A DNA stretch of 40,023 nt from Gamarada debralockiae. Lineage: Eukaryota > Ascomycota > Leotiomycetes > Helotiales > Hyphodiscaceae. The position numbers and the translations under genes were made by a program. The stretch covers positions 1 through 40,023 of the forward strand of contig NXFV01000484.1 in assembly GCA_002803225.1 (NCBI GenBank). Reading direction: 5' to 3'. Of this stretch, positions 11,382 through 22,656 are shown one piece after another (position 1 is the stretch's first letter; the number at the start of each line of letters is the position of its first letter). The notes under the pieces were generated by a model. It searched no databases and was not told where the DNA came from. It saw only the letters and a list, made by a program, of their open reading frames with translations.

Positions 11382-11669
11382 TTTGAAGAATTGATTGAGT
11401 TATTGATTGTATGAATGGATGATGACAGAGTATTGATTGAACTTTGAAAGTTCGAGTCGATTTTATCTGACGTGGTTGTTGAGATGCGTTGTGATGGGAA
11501 AGAACAGATCAAGGGAAATTCGCGCGGAAAGCGGGGAGCTGTTTACTTTATGTACGGCGTCCAAGGATCTGTTGATCGCGGTGCATTTTAGAGCGCTAAG
11601 CCTGATTCGTTTGCTTCAAACTCGGCTGAACCTTGGGAAGAGGAACATCTAAATTCAGAGCGGCAATTT

Positions 11670-11677
11670 GATTGGCT
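11670..11677 (-). promoter_or_regulatory. Possible CCAAT box of histone H1
   Basis: GATTGGCT on the + strand reads AGCCAATC toward the H1 gene, about 290 bases upstream of its ATG. CCAAT boxes bound by the Hap complex are common in fungal promoters. This is a pattern match only. Confidence 0.3.
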
Positions 11678-14600
11678 CAAATCGAGTGAGAATCACAACC
11701 TTGATCACCCGATCGTAGTCTACCACACAGTTCGATTCCATTCCCCCTCTGCCACACAAAAGATGTTGGGAACTGGACAACGCATCCATTACGTCTGCCT
11801 GTTGACGGAGGGTGAACCAGCCTCTTTTTCGTTCTAGATCTTGGTTGATTGCCTATTCAATTCGCCTTGTCTCCTCTTCCTCTTTGCAAGACTGCGGAGA
11901 AGACGAAAACTCGAAGAATCATGAAATTTGGAATTGATCGCAACGATGTCGAGGACATTCCAGCCCATAACATGTAGAAGAACAAGAAGTTTCTTGGATT
12001 TATTAAAGTGTTATTTCTGAATCATTCAATCTAAGCCAAATCTTGTGTAATTTAGAGGCCGTTGCAGCAAGTGCGTGATATAAAATAGAAGTCGGGTGAT
12101 GTTTTCGCAAAAATGAAGCTTTTCGAGATTCTATCGTGCAATTTTCAAAGAGAAACGCTGGATCAACAACGCCTTATTATAATTATAATTTTGTTTATCA
12201 GGTCATCGCAATAGGTCTATTTTGGATTTGATTAATCAGAATATCAGTAACTATGCTGTGTTGGCTGCTTTCGTGTTCTGTCGAAAATGTCGTGAAGTTT
12301 TCGTGAGGATTTCTGCGACACGCTTTTTCTGGATGCCTACCACAAACCTTTAATTTCTCCATTATTTTAGTTTGACTTTATCTTTCAGTTGGAAATTGCC
12401 TTAATATGTTCACTACGTACCTTGGTCCTTTACAGATATAGCGCTTTTAATGAGAAAGCTCTTCATTTGAAGTTATCCAACTTTGAAGCGGGTGCACACG
12501 ACGGGCTCACAACAAACAATTTTGTAAAGCACGAATCGTTCTTCTGTCTTCAGCGATCACCATTTCGTGGTTCTGATACCCACACGCCTTTTTCTATGCT
12601 CAGTTGCTCGCGCTCTAAAATAGTGAAGCTTTCGAGGGTGTTACGACCGTTTTGTGCAGCCGGTATGCAGCATGCTCTGCTCCTCATCTTGTGCCTGATT
12701 CCACCCGCCTCCCTGTACCAACGAGTAAAAATGAACTATCTATTGAATAGTACCTCTTCACGCGAACTTTATACTGCCCATTTTCTGAGCATCGGGGCTT
12801 TTATGGATGAGTACTGGTATCACGTTCGTTCACCAGCGGTGAGACTAGTTTGCGATTAATGCCGACACGGATGCACACAGGTACAAAGTATGTTTCAAAC
12901 CCCAACGCCCTCCAACGTCAGATGCTAACTGCGATTACCAACGGCAATCAATCTCAGCTGCCGCATTAATTGAGATACGGGATACAAAATTCGCTCAATC
13001 CGTTTCAGCGATTATATTCCTCAAGTGTTCCTGAACGCCACCGACTATCCTACAATCATCGGTTCAGATTGAGCGATTGACTCCTCGACCATTCATCACC
13101 CGGATCCACCAGAACCCATTCGTTCATTCAATGTAGCGACTATCTATCCCATCAAACCCTCCTATCTGCTCTCATCCCTTCTTCGAAGCCATCGGGTCGA
13201 GCTTCACTCATCACTGGGTGCCTGAATTGCCGCTTTGGGTCAACAATTGTCCTCGAAGCGACCCAGGTTATTCAGTGCTGCTGCAGTATTTATTCTTTGA
13301 TCGCTGACATTGATAGAACTATTCTCATCTTATATCTCAATTTAATGCGGTATTCTTGATGGTCTCGGTCCGTCCCACTCGACGGTCATCGTTGTGCGAC
13401 CAGCACATGTAATGGTCTGAACAACCCCGCTCCTATCGTTCAAAACCTTTACACACTCGTCCAACTCAACCCCCAAGCTGCAGGACGAGTTTAAAAAACA
13501 GTCGATTTCATCATATCAATCCCTCAATATCCATCAGCAATTTACGGGGCTCATCGGTTCCAGTTTGCAGCTCCATCCATCGCGTAGTTGAGGTTTCGTC
13601 AGGTTTTGTTGCTGGCGAAGGCTCTCTAAATTCTGTCAAGCGTTGCAATTCCCCGAGCGATTAATACCTACTGTTCATTACAAGACATTTCAAAGCCATA
13701 ATCAGCACCGCCGAACTGTTGGTGACGGCAAATTCGGCGATCGAACATTGATTCGAAGAAAACGGCGAATTAAACTTTTCGCGACATGGGAAGTCTTTCG
13801 GTGTTAGATTGGGACAGAGGGAATCGAGCTCATCTCAATCGCTCTACACTTACGAGCCCACCCCCCCGCTCTCGTTACCTGTTCGCATCCGGTCTTTTCG
13901 ATTGCTCAACTTGGATGAAGGATTAAAGAAGCGCCCATGGACTTGTCTCTGTCATGCTGTTCTCAGTCGCTCAATTTGGATGAACAACTGAGAGCTCATT
14001 GATCTTTTCGAACGTTGATGTAGCGAAAACATACGACCGGCCGATCAGCGCCGCGCATCTTGTGCCTGGATCTGAAAGCTTCCGGACGAAACCGGATAAA
14101 CGGAATTATCTGTGATATAGCAATTCGTTACACGCGTTTTCTGCTGGCAATTGGATGTATCTCTGGGCTTTCATGGTCGCACAGTATCTGTTCGTTCGCC
14201 ATTGGTAAACCAGGCCAGCGAGAGCAGCAGAACAGTGGACTGTCACCAGCAGAGGTATGATCCAAACATGATCGTTCAACATCACCTACTAATTGCCATT
14301 GATCAAGCTAGATGGCGAGTTGCCAGCGCGGATTCGGTATAGTCTTCTTCGAGAGCCTCATTACTTCATTGTGGGAGCTTTCACGATGCGCAATGGGACA
14401 ACCCAGCTTCGGCTTACGCAGTCTATCAACTCCCGTTACACACATCCACATAAACATCTCCACTCTTCACACGTCGAAATGGCCTGCCAACGCGAGATAC
14501 AGTGGTTTACATGATGCAACACATCAATCACTCGAAGTCGTTAAGTCTTACAGGGAGTCTCTTTTAGCAATTCCTTCCGGTCTCTATTCTCAAGCCACTT

Positions 14601-15464
14601 AATCACTACAGCAATGCGAGCGATCGTTGTCAAGTTTCCTGTCGACATCGTGCCAAATTTCCTAATCGCTGTCATGAACTGAGCGACCAGTTGCTCCGAC
14701 ATACTAAGATTACACTGCATTTCCTGGAATACCAAACTCAACGACCCGAAAACGATCTCAATACCAAGTCACTACCCGCAACAAACTCGGACCCGTTCTG
14801 GCGCTCGCGGACCAACTTATCGGAAGAGTTGAGAATGCTATGTCATCTGGAGTGCTCACCTTGCGAGCTGGATCATGGACGAGGTCGTCCGAGAAATCAC
14901 ATGATGAGACGATTAGGCTGAGGGATAATTCTTTCATGCTTGATTACTTGAAGATTCATTTCAACAGAAGACAACCTCAGTATAGACGTATCATCCAATA
15001 TGCCAATCTCTCCAGGTAATCTCCGAATTCATATTCATCACATGGCCGGTAACGATTAGACTTTCCACTTTCCAAGGGCAAGTGCGGCACGGGACGATTA
15101 TTCAGCAGCAGACCTTGCAGGACGTCAATTGTCTTTGCCAACTCACCATCCCACCTTCCGCTAAAGGATGCATGGTTTGCTTCGCATCAGTCATTTTTGC
15201 CAAGTACAACAATACCTAGCTGTTCAGCCAACCTTCGCTCGTCTGGCTTGATACCCCCATAATTCGCCTTTCAAAGTGGACCTCGTTTTTCATCATTTGA
15301 CTGGTTCTCTGGCGAGCGATCTGCTAACCTCAAAATATTTTGCAAGCAATTCATCTACAGTGGAGGTCCATGCGATACTAATTCGGACGAACTCGAGCTC
15401 AATTGCCCACTTAGACTGAAAGAATTGGCGAGTGCGAGTTGCCTCAAACAGGCATACAAATAAA
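11678..15464. other. Long region without a credible gene
   Basis: About 3.8 kb between the H1 promoter and the start of the Zn2Cys6 gene, unusually long for this compact genome. Open frames are short, mostly lack ATG (the 156-codon frame at 12389 opens with TTG) and show no family motif. The part from about 12950 to 15000 recurrently contains AGCGATT/AATCGCT words and pyrimidine-rich runs. It could hold a long 5' leader or upstream exons of the regulator at 15465, a long non-coding RNA or decayed DNA. No transposon ends, tRNA or rRNA were recognised. Confidence 0.4.
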
Positions 15465-17671
15465 ATGAACCTCGAATTCTCTCGTACTGTTTCGAAGCAT
15501 CCATGTGTCACTTGTCAGCAAAGGAAGGTAAAATGCGATCGAAGAGACCCATGCACAAGGTGCCTCAAGTCTGGCCAGCAGTGCAAACAGCCGGAGGCGC
15601 ATAGGGCTCCCAGACGGCCGCGAAGGACAGAAGAAGCCAACGTCCTCGATCGGATTCGTCAACTTGAAAATTCTCTCGAGCAGATGCAAGTCCTTGTTGC
15701 GGATGGAAAACGCGCACAAGACCGGAAGGCAGAAAACGCTAAAGGCGTTCATAATTGCACCCTCGAGAACAGTATTTTGGAGGACTCCGTGGGACGGCTG
15801 ATAATTGACGACGAAAAGACTCGTTACATCTCTGGCAGCTCATGGGCGAATCTGGCAGATCAGGTGCCTAAAAGTCCAGTCCAATCGTCAAAGGCTTGCG
15901 GCTGATTGAATCACAGGTCGGGGATTTGCGAACGCTTCTCGAGGACGATGAGTGCAGTGTCGAGGATGACTTGTCACCGAAGAGGTCCTTCACTCATTAC
16001 CTTTCCAACGGAATGTTCCCATCGCATGGAATCACCTGGAATGCATCGTATCCCCAAACAGGACTGGGCTTCTTATGGCAAACCTACGTCAGAAATATCG
16101 ACCCTACCATGAAGGTCTTCCACGTTCCTACAATGCAGCTTGTTATTGATGAAGTTCTGTCAGGCTCAGAGCGAATTTCAAAGGGCACATACAGCCTCTT
16201 AGCTGCGATCAAGTTTGCAGCGGTAACCAGTCTAACAGACGAGCAATGTTTGGCGGCTTTGAATTCTTCCCGAAAACACTTGCTGGATCTTTTCAGATCA
16301 GAAGTCCAGGCAGCTCTGGATGCTGCCAATTTTCTTGCAACGCATGGCATAATCACCCTGCAAGCTTATGTTATATACCTGGTGAGATTTCCTGAAGATG
16401 CACACCATTTCCGTGATTGAGAAGCTCATACGAAATAGTTTTGCAACCGACGACACGAACATCCCCGAGCCATGTGGGTTGCGACTGGAATTGCAATCCG
16501 TATTGCACAATCGATTGGTCTACATCGTGACGGTGCTCTGATGAGGCTTCCTGTATTTGCAACTGAAGTCCGTCGTCGCTTGTTTTGGGAACTGCGGTTG
16601 ATTGACCTTAGCTGTGCGGAAGACTGTGGATTCCTTCCGACACATATTTATGGCGCAGACACACGTCTTCCTTTGAACATCAACGATAGTGATATCAACT
16701 CCGACGATGTAATCCCTCCTGCTGAAAGAGAAGGTTTCACAGACATGACTTATGCTCTAGTACGAGTAAGTCACGCCTTTTAGTGGACAGGGAACACTCT
16801 AACAAATGCGCAGTATCAATTCTGCAACCGTCTCCATCGCCTGTATCTCCATGAAGGCAAGTCTTCAATGGGACTTTTGCAGGGCGACAGAAAGGAAATC
16901 CCAGAACTGGTCCAAGCGTTGGCTGATTGCAGGTCAATAATCCGAACACAATATCTCCAGTATTGCTCAGAATCTATCCCTTTCCAGAAAGTTACTCTCT
17001 GGGTAGGTCATATCATATTAGCAAAACAGAGTCTGCTGGCCCAATATCCGTTGTTTCACAGCTCTTGCCGTTCAACCCCGATATCGAGGGATCTGAGAGA
17101 CGAGCTCTTTGAGACGAGTTGCGAGATTCTCGAAATGACGGATGAGATTATCCACGATCCGGAAACTTCGGCGTGGACATGGATGCTGCAGACTTACGTC
17201 CATTGGCATCCAGTGGCCTTCCTTCTTAACGAGATCTGTGCAACGCCACAGCACCCCCAATCATCTCGTGCGTGGAGCGCAATTCAAAAAGCCTACGCGA
17301 ATCCCCACGGTCTCGGCCCTGAAGCCAATCAAGCACTTTGGCGTCCACTGCGAGGTCTCCTGGAAAGAGCCAAAACGATGACCCAACGAGCTTCTCCTGG
17401 GAGCTATTTTGGAAGCGTATCTTCGGAGCCAGAAGTTCCTGCCGACAGATTCGCACCATGGGAGGCGTCTGTTCAGCAACCGAGTAATCCTCCGGTCTTC
17501 ATGCCAGATCCATCGCTGGCCCCTCAGGATGATGCCGTGATGACTTTCGATCTGCCAACTCCAATAGCGACCATGACGGACTTCATGACCGGGGGTCCAG
17601 CCTTGCAGTTTGACATGGACGCTTGGTGGGTAGACAATGACCTCACGATGCCAAATACAACAGATCCTTGA
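15465..17671 (+). CDS. Zn2Cys6 transcription factor with fungal_trans domain
   Basis: A nuclear regulator that would bind CGG-type half-sites; target genes are unknown. Exons 15465-15863, 15917-16381, 16439-16765 and 16814-17671 give 682 residues; introns are 53, 57 and 48 nt, all phase 0. The ATG at 15465 is the first usable one; the earlier in-frame codon is GTG. The binuclear cluster is intact: Cys14, 17, 24, 30, 33 and 40 (C-x2-C-x6-C-x5-C-x2-C-x6-C). A basic linker (RAPRRPRR) and a short coiled coil (VLDRIRQLENSLEQMQ, about 62-77) follow. The middle homology region covers about 170-450, including WVATGIAIRIAQSIGLHRDG and VRRRLFWELRLIDL in exon 3. The C-terminal 80 residues are acidic and Pro/Met-rich, consistent with an activation region. 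It converges on the amidohydrolase relic, whose stop lies 94 bases away. Such pairs often form catabolic regulator/enzyme units, but that is inference here. Confidence 0.93.
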
Positions 17672-17765
17672 CGACAGGAGACCTGGCTAGGAGAGACTAT
17701 TTCATATTAGACACAGCAAGCATCTTTGATACACAATCACGACATCTTCCAACTTCCACCTCCAT

Positions 17766-18787
17766 CTACTGCCTCAACCCCTTCAATCTCGGGAACAATA
17801 CCATAGAATTTTCAAGTGCCAACTTCCGCCTCAACTCCTCTCCCAACGGATACTCATCCATCATCTCACTAAACGCGATCACACTGCCCTCCTGCACATA
17901 GGGCATATCACTCCCAAAGAGAATCCTATCCGTCAAAAGATGTTTCAACGTATCCAGAATCTCCGGATTCGTCGCCAGCGCCAAATCGAAATAGAAGCTC
18001 TTCGCATCCTCAACGATCTCCTCCGCACTCTTCGTGCTGTTAAAGTGCGGCGGCAGTCTCGACACAAGCTGAGCGGCTCGAGTAGGAGAAACGGCAGAGT
18101 TCCGCCGGCATGGGAGAGGATAACTTTGTAGTCGGGGTACGCGCGCTTGGTGCCGCTCATAATCATATCCATAGCGGTTCTCGTTGACTCATGTGGATAA
18201 TCCAATACAGGCTGCGGCTGCGTCCCGTGCACGAGATGCGTGTCCACCGGGTGTGTGGGATGAACGAAAACGACCGCCTTCCTCTTATTCACCTCCTCCC
18301 AAATTGGCTTGAACTCTGGATGTCCGAGGTAATAATTGCGATCTCCATACCTTGTGAAGAACGTTACGCCATCTGCCTTCAGCACATCCAGAGCATACGC
18401 GATCTCTGCCAACGCCGCCTCAGAGTTCAAGAGCGAGGGTAGGGCAGCGGAGAACCCGAATGCGGATGGATTGGCATCGCGGACCGCAGCGGAGTATTCG
18501 TTCACGTGACGCGCGAGTTTGAGTTGCGCGTCTCCGGAGAGGACTTCGACAGAGACAGGAGGGCGGTCAAGACGCCGGATTTTTTGCATGAGGATTTGGG
18601 CGGATTGAGGGGTCCAGCTGGGGATTATCCAGGCTAGATGGGTTGCCTCCTGTTTCTTCGACCGCTGTGTGATGTTAGTAATGGATTGTTTCCTGGTTTG
18701 AGGGAGAGGAAGGGACTTGCCTTTGGCGTAGAAGAGAGGCACGATGTGGTTGTGCACATATATCTTACCAGTAATGGGTGAAGACAT
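17766..18787 (-). pseudogene. Amidohydrolase-2 family relic (ACMSD-like decarboxylase/hydrolase)
   Basis: The family comprises zinc-type TIM-barrel enzymes acting on aromatic or lactone acids. ATG 18787 reads MSSPITGKIYVHNHIVPLFYAK, with the H-x-H metal motif. An AG/GCAAGT intron (18720-18665, a GC-AG type) follows, then AVEETGGNPS. The frame then shifts before WIIPSWTPQSAQILMQK (near 18625). It breaks again and returns around 18590-18540, where GVLTALLSLS, the expected strand, lies in another frame. The long middle part is clean: ARHVNEYSAAVRDANP, VFVHPTHPV and VILSHAGGTLPF. Near 18085 one base is missing, so the tail (TRAAQLVSRLPPHF ... LFGSDMPY ... LFPRL) is in a third frame. Metal ligands and the order of blocks are preserved, so decay is recent. 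At least three frame breaks make a working enzyme unlikely. Confidence 0.82.
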
Positions 18788-20012
18788 GGTTGAAAAAGAG
18801 TTTAAAGGGTTTGTTTTTGGGATTGTTTGACTGGGACTTCGATTTGAATTGCTTTGAATGCTCAAGAAATAACTTACACAGCAAGCCCCTTCCATCGTTA
18901 TATATCCCATCACTCCAAAACCCCTTTCGCCATTTTCATCATAAAACAAATAGATCTTCATCTTCAAAGTGGAATGAATATGTCAACGCGGGCCGAACGG
19001 TGAGAGCTCAGAAAGCTCTCATAATGAGGTTCTGAAAACGACAACAGGTTCGCCGAAGAAAATATTCGGCGAATCGTGCAGGACAGAGAGCGCTAGTCGA
19101 CACCAAGGATGCCAACTTCTCGCAACTTTACTTCCGAAAGATTGTTTGTCTGAGAGTAAAGCTCTAGGATCTTGAGTTAAATGACCATTTGGGTGTGCGA
19201 GTAAACCGAATGGAGCGGAATGATGGAAGAAGACATCGGACTCGCTGTTGGATCTGCTCGCCGAGTGTCCTCTTCTTCGCTCTGTACCTCGTGCGCGTCT
19301 TTGGCGTACCGAGCTCTCTGTGCAAGGCGCTCCCGTATCTTCAATTCCCATCTTACTAGCAGTTTCAATCGCTCATCAGTTCTTGTTCTTTTACTCCTAT
19401 TGGAAGCCCTGCAATTGTCCAAAGTGAGCTTGGGGGCTGTCGGTAGTAAAGTCACATAACCACCAATCATCCTGTGCCCGACGACGAAGTAGGGGTTCGT
19501 TATCTCCCATTGTGACGTTTCACGGATGCTTCTGGTGTAAATAAGGGCTCATCTAGGCCAAGGGCAGGAAATCATGGGTGAACCGAAGCGTCCAAAAACC
19601 CCCAAGATGAAACGAATACGAGGAGGAATTGCGCAGTCAAGATAATCTCATACAAGGAAAAGGAGTAATGAAACGGACTTCAATGATCTCAAGCACCTGG
19701 CAGCACAATTTGGAGAGCTTTCAAATCGTTCAGACTGCTTCAGCAAGCCGTAACATATCAATTTGGCGTCGCACACTATGTGTTTTGTCATTATTCATAT
19801 CTGTTCTTTGATGCGAAGGAAAGAAGGACCCGAGAAAGCAATCACAGGAATTCCAAAGGAGATGTAAATTTTGCAGTAAACACTGATGATGAGAAAGACA
19901 TTCTCACAATTACCATATGTCGTGACCCTTCGATCCAGCCGAAAACTAAGAAAGTAGGAGATGTCTGCCAACATAAAGAAACCCCTCACTCCGCCGAGGT
20001 ATTCCTCAAAAC
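18788..20012. other. Gene-poor spacer with one uncertain small frame
   Basis: About 1.2 kb. The best frame is 19177-19470 on the minus strand: it starts with ATG, has 97 codons and contains a charged helical stretch (RWELKIRERLAQRARYAKDA, then EVQSEEEDTRR). That looks coding-like but matches no family I know. It could be a small gene, one exon or a relic. The rest holds nothing recognisable apart from the presumed amidohydrolase promoter. Confidence 0.35.
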
Positions 20013-21806
20013 CTAGTCATCACAAGTAGGTCGCCCCCGAATGACAAGGGGCTTGCTGTGCAAAACCTCATTCCGACTTCCACCTGCGACACAAGCCGGT
20101 CCATCATCTTTCTGCCCAGCGTTCAAGTCTTGGTCGGTTGTTGGATTGGCGCTTCCAGATGCCATAGCTTCCTGTTCCTGCTTCGCCATCATCAATCTCT
20201 TCTTGTTCTGCCACTCCAAAAGCATCAACTGCGTTTCGTAATCCTGGAGAGCATGGTTACCGTTGGGTGGCTGCGCAGGTGCAGGGGGTTGTGAATTGTC
20301 TTGCTTCGGCCTCTGTATCATCAACCTCCTCTTGTTCTGCTGCTCTAAGAGCATCATCTGCATTTGGTAATCTTGGAGCGCACTGTTGGGTGGCTGCGTG
20401 GATACCGTCCTCATTTCTTTGAATTGACTCTCGATATTGAGCCGCTTCCTCTCCAGCTGCTCCTTCGCCATCAACTCCTGCTGGTAACGCTGGAGGTTCC
20501 AGTTTGGGGCTGGGGCTGAGTGTTTCTCCTTCTCTGGCGCCTTCTTTGCTGCCCTTGCTCGATTCTGCTGCTCCAACATCGCCAATTGCCGATCGTGGTC
20601 TTGCAGGACCCGGCCCGAACTGTGGCAGTTGCAGGACGAGTGTGTTGAAACATGGTTCGAGTCTGAAGCAATTTGGTCTTGTTCCAGCTCAAACTTCAGT
20701 TGAATACCAGCCGGCTCCTGGAAACCAGGCGTTGACTCGGGAGTGAATTGATTGCTCCAAACTGAGTCCACGCTCTGCTGTCGAATGCCTGGAGTGGGTT
20801 CGGGAGTGAATTGGGTACTCCAAACTGAGTCCACACTCTGCTCTCGATCGACTGGTCCTAATCCTGGAGTGGGAGGACGAGGGCTTGGTATTGAGTCCTG
20901 TTGTTGTCTCGCCATCATGAGACGGTTTTTGTTCTGTTGCTCCAACAACATCAACTGCATTTTGTAGTCGCGCTGGGCAGCGTTGGGGTCATAGAATGGC
21001 GAAATAGTTTGCGGCAGATAATTGCTCGATGGAGACAACGCTTCTTGCCTCGGCATTGTAAGACGCGTCTGCCCCTGCTCCGTCAGATACTTCAGAGCAC
21101 TCAGATAATCCGGTGTCAGCGACTCTTTCCATCCTGGGGGAGGAGTCCAAACACTCCCACTGACCGGACCCATGGAATCTTGCTGTTCTCCCTCAATGGC
21201 ACCTCTTCCTTTGTTCTGTTGCTCCAAGCGCTTCAACTCCGCCTCATAGCCAAGGAGATTCGACTCCTGCCATCCGGGAGGATTCAAAGCACTACCAAAT
21301 GGGCCTATGGACGGATGCCCCTCCTTTTGAATCTCAAACCGTGTCTTATTTTGTTGCTTCAAGAGCTTCAACTGCACCTGATAATCCGCCCGTATGAATT
21401 CTCCCCACCCTTCAGGAGGTGTCCAAGCTGAGTCCGTGGACCCGTCTTCCTGTTTTGCCATCACCTTCCTCTTCTTGGTTTGTTCTTCGAAAAGATGTAA
21501 CTGCATCTCGTACTGATCCAGCGTCGTTGGGACGGTTCGGTTGGGGGATTTGTCTTGGACACAGGGAGATGAAGGCCAGATTGGGGGATGGGCTTGGAAT
21601 TCGGACTCGAAATCCTCTTGCGGCCCAGGAGCTGGTTTTCTCCGTGGATTCCACCACGGTACTTGTGGTATAAGAGTTGGAAGGTTAGCTGGTGGAGGTG
21701 GAGTTGCTCCATAATGGTCGAAGCCATACTGTTGCGTAACTGTTGGAAATGCGGGGTCGATAGGAAACGGCGATTCGGTAGGGACTTCTTTCTTGACGGT
21801 GACCAT
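20013..21806 (-). CDS. Gln/Leu-rich tandem-repeat protein of unknown function
   Basis: Single-exon gene of 597 residues; the ATG at 21806 has strong context (GTCACC before it). Residues 1-90 are Pro-rich (YGATPPPPANLPTLIPQVPWW). From about residue 95 to 575 there are about nine copies of a roughly 24-residue helical unit, consensus D-Y-x-x-Q-L-M-L-L-E-Q-Q-N-K-x-R-L-M-M-A-R-Q. Examples are DYQMQMMLLEQQNKRRLMI, DYETQLMLLEWQNKKRLMM, DYKMQLMLLEQQNKNRLMM and degenerate ones such as DYLSALKYLTEQGQTRLTM. Linkers of 25-60 residues rich in Pro, Ser and Gln separate them. One linker duplicates QSVDSVW(S)xQFTPE(P/S)TPG. There is no signal peptide, membrane segment or catalytic motif. From memory, related Q-rich repeats occur in other ascomycete hypothetical proteins, but I cannot confirm this. 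The repeats suggest heptad-like helical self-association. Function is unknown. Confidence 0.8.
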   Translation of the reverse strand: MVTVKKEVPTESPFPIDPAFPTVTQQYGFDHYGATPPPPANLPTLIPQVPWWNPRRKPAPGPQEDFESEFQAHPPIWPSSPCVQDKSPNRTVPTTLDQYEMQLHLFEEQTKKRKVMAKQEDGSTDSAWTPPEGWGEFIRADYQVQLKLLKQQNKTRFEIQKEGHPSIGPFGSALNPPGWQESNLLGYEAELKRLEQQNKGRGAIEGEQQDSMGPVSGSVWTPPPGWKESLTPDYLSALKYLTEQGQTRLTMPRQEALSPSSNYLPQTISPFYDPNAAQRDYKMQLMLLEQQNKNRLMMARQQQDSIPSPRPPTPGLGPVDREQSVDSVWSTQFTPEPTPGIRQQSVDSVWSNQFTPESTPGFQEPAGIQLKFELEQDQIASDSNHVSTHSSCNCHSSGRVLQDHDRQLAMLEQQNRARAAKKAPEKEKHSAPAPNWNLQRYQQELMAKEQLERKRLNIESQFKEMRTVSTQPPNSALQDYQMQMMLLEQQNKRRLMIQRPKQDNSQPPAPAQPPNGNHALQDYETQLMLLEWQNKKRLMMAKQEQEAMASGSANPTTDQDLNAGQKDDGPACVAGGSRNEVLHSKPLVIRGRPTCDD

Positions 21807-22527
21807 GGTGAATGACGGTAATGGGGTTGATTCGGAAGTGATGTGGGCTTTGTATAATGGGATGGAAGCAATTCTTCGATAAGGCTGTGTGCAACTTCAG
21901 AAGGCTGTAGTCTATTTTTAGCATTAAAATTTCAGCTTAAAAGATTCACTTACTGCAGAGCCGAAAGAAGTCTCCAGAGCTTGCAGAGTCACAACTTAAT
22001 ATGGAGGGGAAAGCTCTGCTCTTATAGAAAATTTGACATGAATAAAGAGATGGGCGATTCCAACATGTCGATTGTGAGGGAAGATTGTCGGCCTGATTGC
22101 CTAAAGCGAACCGTGCGCCTGCTGGACTCAGCCTCGTGGAACCAGGGAATGATCCCTCCACACTCCTTTTTGATCATCTTGTTCCAAACAAAACATTTTT
22201 GGTAGGGGACAGGGTGTGCAGAGTAAACGCAGGGGCTTAATTAGAGAGGGATCGCCTATCCTGCGGGTAATTGTCTTGTGCAGACAACATGCAGAAGTTA
22301 GCGCATACCCTGTTCAGAACCCTGGCAAGGCTTGCCTGCCTGGGCCAACTCGACGTCTCATTATTGCACAATGAAGCGAATCCAACGACCCATGTGCTGC
22401 AAATACCTGTACCTCACCCGCCCCCCTTTGCTAGCCTTAGCCTAAATCACGACAATGAGGCAGCGACAATCATCTCGGCGTCCTTGCAACCTCAGAACCG
22501 GGCACTATCAAAGTTCGTCTCGCCGTA
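21807..22527. other. Intergenic, upstream of the repeat protein
   Basis: Presumed promoter of the repeat-protein gene on the left and the 5' flank of the NLR-type scrap on the right. Only short frames; nothing recognised. Confidence 0.45.
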
Positions 22528-22656
22528 ATGCCTTTTGGTTGGTCAGCGGGCGATATTGTGTCCGCCATAAGCACATTAGTGAAAGTTGGAAAAGCTCTGA
22601 AGGAATCAGGTGGGGCTGCGTCCCAGTACCAGGAAAGGATCTTGGCCGGCAATTGA
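22528..22656 (+). pseudogene. 5' scrap of a fungal NLR-type N-terminal domain
   Basis: The ATG at 22528 reads MPFGWSAGDIVSAIS, then TLVKVGKALKESGGAASQYQE. This is the typical opening of fungal STAND/NLR-associated proteins (pattern MPFGFSVGD...L..ALKESGGASSEYQ). The similarity stops at about 22632 and the frame ends with TGA at 22656. From about 22640 the DNA encodes DUF3435 sequence in a different frame. No continuation of the NLR protein was found downstream within the window. It is therefore a truncated 5' exon, cut off by insertion or rearrangement. Confidence 0.65.

Noticed and set aside
12389..12859. A 156-codon + strand frame in the long gene-free region
   Set aside because: It opens with TTG, its first ATG is far in, and composition and content match nothing; treated as chance.
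20901..21431. A 176-codon + strand frame opposite the repeat protein
   Set aside because: It mirrors the periodic structure of the minus-strand repeats and has no independent support.
22455..22640. Using ATG 22455 as the true start of the DUF3435 protein
   Set aside because: The first 60 codons show no DUF3435 similarity and overlap the NLR-type opening in another frame; chance open frame upstream of a truncation point.
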